Source: Chloroflexota bacterium (GTDB taxonomy: Bacteria > Chloroflexota > Limnocylindria > Limnocylindrales > CSP1-4). From it: 7,845 nucleotides of DNA. A model generated the notes under the pieces. The model did not search any database. It had not been told where the DNA came from and saw only the letters and a program-made list of their open reading frames with translations. Below are positions 1 to 6,006 of this stretch, piece after piece. Numbering within the stretch: the first letter of the stretch is position 1; each line of letters opens with the position of its first letter. The stretch is from positions 1 to 7,845 of the forward strand of contig JACQEF010000217.1 in the NCBI GenBank assembly GCA_016200745.1, written 5' to 3'. A program made the translations under genes and the position numbers.

Positions 1-2
1 CG

Positions 3-266
3 GGGTCGGGGCCGGCGCAGAGGGGCTTGGTCCGCTCGCTGCTTTTCGCCCACAAGAAGCCTGAAGCTTACGAAGCGCTGGCAGCGGCGCAAAAGGCGGC
101 TCCGGAGAAAGCCGAAGTGCTGCTGGCAGCCGATCGGGCGTGCTTCGTGGCCAAGCGCAGCGGGCGCGACCGCATCGCGACGGCCGCGGAAGGTCTGGCC
201 CTGGCCGCCGAGTTCTCGCTCCAGGAGCCCACGCCGGTCGACCCGGTGGAACCGGGAGTCCTCTGA
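3..266 (+). CDS. GGDEF-domain (diguanylate cyclase-like) protein, C-terminal fragment
   Basis: The reading frame is open through the left edge, so only about the last 87 residues are visible. The recognisable part is LLAADRACFVAKRSGRDRI, which matches the closing helix signature of GGDEF domains (AD-x-A-L-Y-x-AK-x-x-GR-N/D-R). A short tail rich in Ala, Glu and Pro follows, with no further domain. GGDEF proteins make cyclic di-GMP from two GTP and are cytoplasmic or membrane-bound sensors. The GGDEF motif itself and any sensor domain lie outside the window, so activity cannot be judged. The stretch before the signature (about residues 1-38) is rich in Lys, Glu and Ala and is not typical of the family. 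Its codons also end in A or T more often than those of neighbouring genes. The stop is 32 bases before the next start, so the two genes could share a transcript. Confidence 0.6.
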   Translation, partial: GSGPAQRGLVRSLLFAHKKPEAYEALAAAQKAAPEKAEVLLAADRACFVAKRSGRDRIATAAEGLALAAEFSLQEPTPVDPVEPGVL

Positions 267-298
267 CCCGTCACCGGTGCCCGCCGGGATCCGTCACC

Positions 299-744
299 AT
301 GCCCGAGATGCGTGTCCGCGCGATCCCGTCCGCGGTCGTGGTGCTGCTCCTGGTCGCCGCACTGCCAGGCGTCGCGGGCTGTGTCCCGAGGCCGGCGAAC
401 CCGGCAACCCCGGCGGCGACCGCCATAGTGCCGAGCCCGGTTCCGGCCCGGCCGGACCCACGCCCGTCCCGTCCTTCGCGCGGCCGACGCCGCTGCCGGC
501 ACCGACCTTCCTGGCCTACGCGGTCAGGGCCGGCGACACCCTGACCTCCATCGCGCGCGAGTTCCGCACGACGCCGCGCAGCATCGCGTTCTGGAGCCGG
601 GGCGAGCACCCGTCGCTGGATCCCGAGTCGGCCGCCTACCAACCCGACCGGCTCGAAGTCGGCTGGATCCTGCGGCTGATCCCGGATTCCGTCTTCGACG
701 AGGACGAGCTGATGGACGCCACGCCGAGCCCGACCGCCAGCTGA
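299..744 (+). pseudogene. LysM-domain lipoprotein, split by a frameshift
   Basis: Starting at ATG 299, the frame encodes a lipoprotein signal peptide: a basic start, a hydrophobic run and a lipobox VAGC with Cys28. A Pro/Ala-rich linker follows. That frame then degenerates into Arg-rich sequence and stops at 544. The LysM domain, from YAVRAGDTLTSIAREF to a VGWILRLIP end, is in the frame offset by one and runs to the stop at 742-744. The best joining point is in the GC-rich linker at about 443-460. One missing base there would restore a 148-residue protein: exported, lipid-anchored, and binding peptidoglycan or another N-acetylglucosamine polymer through one LysM. Starting the LysM frame alone at ATG 277 gives no signal peptide. 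No clear Shine-Dalgarno or TANNNT box precedes 299, so it may be co-transcribed with the GGDEF gene. It could be a real disrupted gene or a sequencing or assembly indel. Confidence 0.72.
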
Positions 745-754
745 GCCGGGACGC

Positions 755-760
755 TATCGT
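755..760 (+). promoter_or_regulatory. -10 box TATCGT of a probable leaderless promoter
   Basis: TATCGT fits TANNNT and is followed by six bases and then ATG 767. A usual -10 to start distance puts transcription start on the A of that ATG. No convincing -35 is visible. The same geometry recurs before 5045 (minus strand) and 6007. Confidence 0.5.
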
Positions 761-766
761 GGCCCG

Positions 767-1524
767 ATGCACGTCGCGCGATCGGCAGGCCCCAGGATCG
801 TCGTGACCGTCGCGGTTGCGGCGCGGCAACGCGAGCCCGAGATCGCGGAACGGAAGAACCGGCTGTATGCCGACTGCCTCACCCGTCAGGGCGCCTCGCC
901 GACCCTGCTCGACGCGACGATGCCGGCCGCCGATCGAGCCACCGCACTCGCCGCGATGGACGGACTCCTGTTGAGCGGTGGCGCGGATCTCGAGCCGGCC
1001 CGCTACGGCCGCCCGAACCAGGGCTCCACCGGCGTCGAGCCCGACCGCGACGCCCTCGAGGCCGAGGCGTGGGCGGCGGCGCAGGCGCGCGGCCTACCGG
1101 TGCTCGGCGTATGCCGTGGATTCCAGGCGATCAACGTCCTCTCCGACGGCACGCTCCTCCAGCATGTCGACGGCCATGCCGGACCCGGCTGGGGCCACGG
1201 GCCGGCGGCGACCCATCCGCTTCGCGTCGCGCCCGGAACCCGGCTCGCCCGGGTCCTGTTCCCGACCAACGCCCGGGGCGGCGTCCTGCAGGTCAACTCG
1301 TACCACCACCAGGCGATCCGGGCCGCGGACCTGGCCCCCGGGCTGGTGGCGAGCGCCTGGGCCGGCAGCCCGGCCGGTGACCTCGTCGAGGGTCTCGAGG
1401 CGGCTGACGGCCGGTTCCTCATCGGCGTCCAGTGCCATCCGGAGCGGATCGAGTCGACACCGCCCGCCTTCGAGCGGCTGTTCGCCGTCTTCGTCGACGC
1501 GGCCCGGGGACCGTTGAGCCGGCG

Positions 1525-1528
<4 letters not shown>
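767..1528 (+). CDS. Gamma-glutamyl-gamma-aminobutyrate hydrolase family protein (class I glutamine amidotransferase-like, peptidase C26)
   Basis: A cytoplasmic hydrolase of 253 residues, the usual length for PuuD-type enzymes (about 250). These cleave gamma-glutamyl amide bonds, for example gamma-glutamyl-GABA to glutamate and GABA. The nucleophile elbow is GVCRGFQ with Cys116. The second catalytic element is GVQCHPER with His224 and Glu226. Other family marks are LLLSGGADLEPARYG (about 67-81) and VNSYHHQAI (176-184). No synthetase domain is attached, as expected for a stand-alone hydrolase. ATG 767 is supported by the -10 box six bases upstream and by the family's N-terminal strand beginning at residue 10. 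The substrate is not shown: no polyamine (puu) genes are nearby, and peptidase C26 members also act on other gamma-glutamyl compounds. It converges on an amino acid ABC importer, which fits use of amino acid-like compounds, but they are not one operon. Confidence 0.88.
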
Positions 1529-2267
<739 letters not shown>

Positions 2268-2271
<4 letters not shown>

Positions 2272-3182
2272 CGGGCGCCTCGGGTCGGGGCGCTGGCCAC
2301 GCCGCGCCCCTGGGTCCCCGCGAGCGCGAGTGCGGCCCCGCCCTGGCGCCGCCGGACCTCGCGCGCGATCAGCCAGTCGGTGAGCCTGGCCAGCGGGATG
2401 GTCATCACGAGGAACACGAGGGCGGTGGCGAGGTACGGCGTGTAGTTGAAGCTGCCGGCCTGCTTGATGTAGGACTGCCGGAAGATCTCGACGACGCCGA
2501 TGTAGGACACCAGGACGGTGTCCTTCTGGAGGCCGATGAAGTCGTTGAGCAGGGGCGGCACGACTCTCCGGACGGCCTGCGGCAGGATGACGTACCGGAG
2601 TGACTGGAACCGGCTGAGGCCCAGGGAACGCGCGGCGGCATCCTGGCTGGGGTGGATCGATTCGATGCCGGCCCGGTAGACCTCGGACACGTAGGCCGAG
2701 TAGATCAGGGTCAGCGCGACGACCGCGTAGAAGAACGGCTCGATCGGGACGCCGGCAATGCCGAGACCGGGGATCCCGAAGCCGAGGATGTAGATCACGA
2801 GGACGCCCGGCAGCGCGCGGAAGACGTCGACGTAGATCGTGGTGACCAGGCGGACCGGGAAGAAGACCGGCCCGGGCAGGCTGCGCAGGACGGCGATGAC
2901 CATCCCGAGCCCGAGGATCAGGACCTCGGCGATCAGGAAGAGCTGGACGTTGACCGCGAACGACCCGACGATCGAGGGCAGCGACGCCGCGAACACCTTG
3001 CCGTTGAGGAACGACCGCTGGATGGCGGGCCAGCCCGGCGAGCTGACCACGATCCAGGCCAGCGCCCCGAAGAAGACGACGGTGCTGGCCAGCGCGATCA
3101 GGGTCGAGCGGAACGCCGAGGCGTCACCTCCACGGGGTCGTCGAGCCGGGCGACCGTCGCCCCGGCCCTGCAACCCGGACAT
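2268..3182 (-). CDS. Polar amino acid ABC transporter, permease (HisM/GlnP family)
   Basis: The membrane subunit, 304 residues. Hydrophobic segments lie at about 26-47, 78-99, 110-134, 149-168, 222-238 and 251-268. The cytoplasmic coupling loop that docks on the ATPase (EAA loop) is at about 181-203, beginning DAAARSLGLS, with conserved Gly188 and Pro201 in ILPQA. FRALPG (121-126) matches the FRGTP-like element of this family. Only one permease gene is present, so it probably works as a homodimer. ATG 3182 lies 21 bases after the binding-protein stop, with no clear Shine-Dalgarno, and the first 25 residues are Arg/Gly-rich and weakly conserved-looking. The true start could be later, but no ATG, GTG or TTG follows in frame at the right distance from the strong internal GGAGGTGA (3131-3124). 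The stop overlaps the ATPase start by four bases. Confidence 0.93.
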
Positions 3183-3203
3183 CGAGGTTCGACGAGCGCG
3201 CGA

Positions 3204-4163
3204 TCAGGGCTGGATGACCGGCGCGTTCGCCTTGTCGGACATCCATTCCTTCGTGATCGAGTCGAGCGAGCCGTCGGATTTCATGGCGCCGAGCGCCCCG
3301 TTGACGCAGGCGGTCAGGGGGTTGTCCTTGGCCAGGACCAGGCTGAAATGCTCCTGCTCGCCGCCGGTGGCCGGGAACTGGCCGACGATCACGCCTTTGC
3401 CGTCCATCTGGGCCGCGGTGACGTAGAACGCCGTCGGCAGGTCCACCACGAGGCCGTCGATCTGCTTGTTGTTGAGGGCGGTGATCGCCGCGTCGTTGCT
3501 GTCGTAGACGCGCGGCTCCTTCGTCGGCTTGATGACATTCACGATCGTGTTGTAGCTCGTGGTGCCGGCCTGGGCGCCGAACTGGAACGACGCCAGGTCC
3601 GCGAGGCTCTTCGCCTTGGCGATGGGCGATCCGCCGACCGCGACCAGCGACTGGTTCAGGAAGAAGTACCCATCGGACAGGTCGGCGGCCTGCGCCCGTT
3701 CGGGCGTGTACGAAACCTGGGCGAGATAGAAGTCGAACGGCTTGGGGCCGGGCGCGTACGAGTTGTCGAACTTCACCGGGGTCCAGGCGACCTCGTCCTT
3801 GGTGAAGCCGAGCTTGTCGGCGACGGCGTAGGCGATGGCGCTCTCGAAGCCGGTCCCGGTCGTCGGGTCGCCCGAGAACTCGGTGTCCCACGGCGGCGTG
3901 TTGCCACCGTCCTTCGGGAGGAAGTACGGCGCGTAGGCCGGGTTGTCCGTGCCGATCGTCAGCTTCCCCGCGCTGACCAGCGTCAGGCTGTCCTTCGCGC
4001 AGGCGTCCGCGGTCGGCGAGGGCGTCGCCTCGACGCTGGCCGACGGTGCGACCGACGGGGCGGTGGACTCGACGGCCGACGGGGACGGCGAGGCACCGGC
4101 GCTGCACGCGGCAACGAGGACCGCCGCGAACGCCGCGCCCGCGATTCGGATCGTAAACCGCAT
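3204..4163 (-). CDS. Amino acid ABC transporter, lipoprotein substrate-binding protein
   Basis: The extracytoplasmic receptor of the importer, 319 residues. The N terminus is a lipoprotein signal with lipobox VAAC and lipid-anchor Cys20. A Ser/Pro/Ala/Thr-rich tether (21-52) follows, then a type II periplasmic-binding fold (family 3, polar amino acids). The ligand signature is visible: Arg156 in SYTPERAQAADLSDGY normally holds the carboxylate, GTTS (200-203) lines the pocket, and Asp241 in VVDLPTAFY normally holds the alpha-amino group. Its presence points to an alpha-amino acid or close relative, but which one is not evident. Cys55 and Cys286 could form a disulfide. AGGAGG (4176-4171) lies seven bases before ATG 4163, and a -10 box lies further upstream, so this gene begins the transporter transcript even though the DUF62 gene lies just upstream. 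Confidence 0.94.
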   Translation of the reverse strand: MRFTIRIAGAAFAAVLVAACSAGASPSPSAVESTAPSVAPSASVEATPSPTADACAKDSLTLVSAGKLTIGTDNPAYAPYFLPKDGGNTPPWDTEFSGDPTTGTGFESAIAYAVADKLGFTKDEVAWTPVKFDNSYAPGPKPFDFYLAQVSYTPERAQAADLSDGYFFLNQSLVAVGGSPIAKAKSLADLASFQFGAQAGTTSYNTIVNVIKPTKEPRVYDSNDAAITALNNKQIDGLVVDLPTAFYVTAAQMDGKGVIVGQFPATGGEQEHFSLVLAKDNPLTACVNGALGAMKSDGSLDSITKEWMSDKANAPVIQP

Positions 4164-4170
4164 GGCTGTT

Positions 4171-4224
4171 CCTCCTGTGTGCTGACGGACAGTGAGTCTA
4201 GCCGCTGCCCCGGTGTCGGATCAG
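4171..4224 (-). promoter_or_regulatory. Promoter and Shine-Dalgarno of the ABC importer operon
   Basis: On the minus strand a -10 box TAGACT (4200-4195) is preceded, after an 18-base spacer, by CTGATC (4224-4219). This is a weak -35 that shares TGA with the consensus and overlaps the stop codon of the upstream DUF62 gene. Transcription would start near 4188, leaving a leader of about 25 bases that contains AGGAGG (4176-4171), seven bases from ATG. The -10 hexamer is identical to the one at 5995-6000. Read-through from the upstream gene is also possible. Confidence 0.45.
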
Positions 4225-4231
4225 CCGGGGC
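4207..4231 (-). other. GC hairpin across the DUF62 stop codon
   Basis: GCCCCGG (4207-4213) and CCGGGGC (4225-4231) are perfect inverted repeats of seven bases with an 11-base loop. No T-run follows on the minus strand, so it is not a standard intrinsic terminator. It lies on the -35 region of the importer promoter and on the last codons of the upstream gene. It could weaken read-through, serve as an operator, or be chance in GC-rich DNA. Confidence 0.3.
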
Positions 4232-5045
4232 GCACGCGCACCGGGCGATCGACGGACAGCCCGAGCCGTCTGGCGACGTCGCCCTGGTTGTCGGCGAGCT
4301 CGAGGTTGCCCTCGGAATCGGCCATCAGCAGCGAGGTCCCCGCGGGTACGCGTCCGAACGTTTGCTCCCAGACCGTCCGCTCCTCGACCGCGGGGGCGTC
4401 GCCGTGAGCGGGGAACTCGACGACGAGCGGCCGCCCGGGCGTCAGCGGCCCGATCGCGGCCTCGAGGTCGGCCGGGACGCCCGCGAAGGTCACGTTGCCG
4501 AAGACGAGGACGTGGACGATGACCGATTCGAACCGCCCCTCCCGGATCGCGGGGCGGACCTCGGGGAGCCGGACCAGGCGCTCGACCGGGACGGCCGGAC
4601 CGACCGCCGCGAACGGGACGCCGCCGGCCAGGTGGGCGGCCATCGGCGCGAAGACGTCGCGGCCGTGGAAGCTGGCGCTGACGACGGGAAGCATCAGCTC
4701 GCGGTTCTCGAGCGAGCGCGCCTCGGCGATCCCGCCGAGGGCCTCGGCCGCCGGGATCAGCAGCCCGTTGTCGGGGCCGATCAGGATGTCGCCGCGGGCG
4801 GTGCGGAGGGCGATCGCGAGCCGGTCGGTTCCGACGCCGGGATCGACGACCGCGACATGGATGCCGACCGGCATGTACGGGAGCGCGAAGCGCAACGTTC
4901 CGGCGCCCTCCCGGATGGCGTACCGAGGGACCTGGTGCGTGATGTCGATGACCTCGGCATCGGGACAGATCCCGAACATGACGCCTCGGCAGACCGCCGG
5001 CGCGGCGGGGCCGAAGTCGGTCGTGAAGGTGATCAGGGGTCGCAT
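4221..5045 (-). CDS. SAM hydrolase family protein (DUF62, SAM hydroxide adenosyltransferase-like), atypical
   Basis: A 274-residue cytoplasmic protein of the family that hydrolyses S-adenosylmethionine to adenosine and methionine and also includes the SAM-dependent fluorinase and chlorinase. Family marks are ITFTTDFG (5-12), VVDPGVGTDR (66-75), IGPDNGLL (89-96), FHGRDVFAP (126-134) and FGN (182-184). The water-activating triad of the hydrolases is intact as Asp68, Arg75 and His127. Gly128 stands where halogenases have Ser, so this is not a halogenase. Two acidic positions that in relatives contact the methionine amino group look replaced: Ala15 in the N-terminal loop, and Val179/Leu180 before FGN. 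The substrate may therefore differ from SAM. ATG 5045 is preferred over GTG 5069: TACCAT lies six bases before it, and with this start the triad numbering equals that of the archaeal enzyme PH0463 as I remember it. It ends 57 bases before the importer. Confidence 0.88.
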   Translation of the reverse strand: MRPLITFTTDFGPAAPAVCRGVMFGICPDAEVIDITHQVPRYAIREGAGTLRFALPYMPVGIHVAVVDPGVGTDRLAIALRTARGDILIGPDNGLLIPAAEALGGIAEARSLENRELMLPVVSASFHGRDVFAPMAAHLAGGVPFAAVGPAVPVERLVRLPEVRPAIREGRFESVIVHVLVFGNVTFAGVPADLEAAIGPLTPGRPLVVEFPAHGDAPAVEERTVWEQTFGRVPAGTSLLMADSEGNLELADNQGDVARRLGLSVDRPVRVRPG

Positions 5046-5051
5046 CCGCGG

Positions 5052-5057
5052 ATGGTA
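5052..5057 (-). promoter_or_regulatory. -10 box TACCAT of a probable leaderless promoter
   Basis: On the minus strand TACCAT (5057-5052) is followed by six bases and then ATG 5045, the same spacing as at 755-767 and 5995-6007. Transcription would start on the A of the ATG. There is no good -35. It lies in the 148-base divergent region shared with the gene at 5194. Confidence 0.5.
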
Positions 5058-5129
5058 CCCAAGCGCCACGCGACGGGTGAGGAGCCACGCCGTGCGGCGA
5101 ATTCGCTGGGCAGGCGAGCCGGCCGGGTG

Positions 5130-5186
5130 TACGGTGGTTCGTGGCCGCCTCGCGACGGCCGCTCCAACGCCGCGTTTGACAGGGGG
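5130..5186 (+). promoter_or_regulatory. Possible -10 box and ribosome binding site of the heptad-repeat gene
   Basis: AGGGGG (5181-5186) lies seven bases before GTG 5194 and fixes that start. Further upstream, TACGGT (5130-5135) fits a -10 box and would give a leader of about 52 bases. A small inverted repeat, GGCCG (5143-5147) with CGGCC (5156-5160), would sit at the 5' end of that leader. The ribosome site is convincing; the -10 box and hairpin are tentative. Confidence 0.4.
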
Positions 5187-5193
5187 CTCCCAC

Positions 5194-5667
5194 GTGAGCG
5201 GTACCGAGTTGCCCCGCGACCTGGGTTCCGATCAGGCGCTGGCAGACGCCGACCAGGTTGCGGCGACCGCCGACCAGAAGATCTCGGACGAGGACCGCGC
5301 GGGCTCGATGGCCGACCAGTGGAGCGCCCAGGCCGACCAGACGGCATCCGACCGGGACCAGGCCACCGCGGACCGGATCCACGCCAGCGGGCACATGACG
5401 GCCGCGGAGGAGCGCGACTACAAGGTGTCGCGGATGGATCGCGACATGGTGTCGTTCGCGCGCCAGAAGACCAGGATGGACCGGGCGCGCACGGCGATCC
5501 ACCGGGAAGCGTCGGCGGCCAAACGCATCGGGTCCGGCACGAGGCGCGAACAGATCGCCGCCGGCCGCGCCGAGCGGGCATTGCGTCGCGCCGCAGGAGC
5601 CCTGCTCCACAAGGTCGCCGAGGCGGCGACCCGGGTGACGCACGGGACCGGCAGGGGCCCGAACTAG
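5194..5667 (+). CDS. Small Asp-Gln heptad-repeat helical protein of unknown function
   Basis: I do not recognise this 157-residue protein. GTG 5194 is chosen because AGGGGG lies seven bases upstream and the repeat begins soon after. Residues 13-61 are seven consecutive heptads, each starting Asp-Gln (Asp-Arg once), with Asp at 13, 20, 27, 34, 41, 48 and 55. The fifth position is always Ala or Ser. Between Pro7 and Pro156 there is no proline, remarkable at this GC content and pointing to long helices. The first half is acidic. The second half (about 99-157) is strongly basic, with an amphipathic stretch near ALRRAAGALLHKVAEAA. There is no signal peptide or membrane segment. Similar Asp/Arg/Gln/Ala heptads are known to me as N-terminal extensions of GGDEF and GAF signalling proteins in high-GC bacteria; here they stand alone. 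Possible roles are a self-assembling scaffold or a nucleic acid-associated protein. It is divergent from the DUF62 gene. Confidence 0.75.
   Translation: MSGTELPRDLGSDQALADADQVAATADQKISDEDRAGSMADQWSAQADQTASDRDQATADRIHASGHMTAAEERDYKVSRMDRDMVSFARQKTRMDRARTAIHREASAAKRIGSGTRREQIAAGRAERALRRAAGALLHKVAEAATRVTHGTGRGPN
5230..5376 (+). repeat. In-frame 21-bp periodic repeat encoding Asp-Gln heptads
   Basis: Asp codons recur exactly every 21 bases, at 5230, 5251, 5272, 5293, 5314, 5335 and 5356. The nonamer GCCGACCAG occurs four times, starting at 5248, 5269, 5311 and 5332, always a multiple of 21 apart. The flanking bases have diverged. This suggests growth by tandem duplication of a 21-bp unit followed by drift, with Asp-Gln held by selection. 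Confidence 0.8.
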
Positions 5668-5741
5668 GCGGAGCCGCGCGGTCGCGGCGCCAGCCATTCT
5701 GGTTCCGACACACGTCGAATCGGCGCCGGGAGGAGGGACGG

Positions 5742-5789
5742 CGCCGCCTCGATGGAGCACCGAGGCGGCGAGAGGAGGGATTCGCCGCC
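5742..5789. other. Two overlapping, mutually exclusive hairpins
   Basis: CGCCGCCTCG (5742-5751) is perfectly complementary to CGAGGCGGCG (5761-5770), giving a 10-bp stem with a 9-base loop. The same middle segment, GGCGGCGA (5764-5771), is also complementary to TCGCCGCC (5782-5789), giving an 8-bp stem with a 10-base loop. Both cannot form at once. The structure starts 75 bases after the stop at 5667. There is no T-run on either side, so it is not a standard terminator. It may be a processing or Rho-related stop structure, or chance in GC-rich sequence. Confidence 0.35.
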
Positions 5790-5994
5790 GGGGCCCGGCG
5801 CCGGCCGTGAGCCAGGGCCAGACGAAGGATCGGGATGCCGCGATGCGCGCTGCGCTCGGTCGCCCATGGCCCACGTGTCCTGCGTTCCTGGCTCCGCCGG
5901 CTGGTCCGGTCGGGTGCGGTGCGGACATGATTCTCCGGGCACGATCCGTGACGCGATGACCCTCCGGTCCCAACCGCCGTGGTACTTGCGGCCA

Positions 5995-6000
5995 TAGACT
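5995..6000 (+). promoter_or_regulatory. -10 box TAGACT of a probable leaderless promoter
   Basis: TAGACT, six bases, then GTG 6007. The hexamer is identical to the one before the binding-protein gene (4200-4195). No good -35 is seen, and no Shine-Dalgarno precedes GTG, which fits a leaderless transcript. Confidence 0.5.
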
Positions 6001-6006
6001 CTGCGG

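Larger units (their letters stand above)
5668..6006. other. Gene-free GC-rich spacer
   Basis: I find no convincing gene in these 339 bases. Open frames exist on both strands but give Pro/Arg/Gly-rich sequence with no ribosome site or domain. The minus-strand frame mostly owes its length to the antisense of the next gene. There is no tRNA-like T-loop or acceptor pair. The spacer contains the alternative hairpins at 5742-5789 and, at its right end, the -10 box for the gene at 6007. Confidence 0.6.

Noticed and set aside
443..460. Programmed frameshift in the LysM gene
   Set aside because: No X-XXY-YYZ slippery heptamer or supporting stem is visible; a one-base indel or error explains it more simply.
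3124..3131. Strong GGAGGTGA on the minus strand as evidence for a later permease start
   Set aside because: No ATG, GTG or TTG follows in frame at a usable distance; it is probably just Gly-Gly-Asp coding sequence.
5045..5069. Upstream GTG 5069 as the DUF62 start
   Set aside because: It would place the -10 box inside the gene and add residues before the family's usual first strand; ATG 5045 fits promoter spacing and family length better.
5230..5376. 21-bp repeats as a CRISPR-like or operator array
   Set aside because: The period is exactly seven codons, the reading frame is kept, there are no constant spacers, and a ribosome site precedes the gene.
5690..5735. Possible tRNA-like segment around GGTTCCGA
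   Set aside because: No acceptor stem, anticodon arm or proper T-loop can be drawn on either strand.
2652..5810. Very long plus-strand open frame of over 1,000 codons
   Set aside because: It runs antisense to the permease, binding protein and DUF62 genes, all of which have clear domains. Its translation is Arg/Asp/Gly-rich with no domain, typical of the opposite strand in GC-rich DNA.
4198..5973. Minus-strand open frame of 591 codons
   Set aside because: Overlaps the DUF62 gene in another frame and the heptad gene in antisense; Arg/Pro-rich with no domain.
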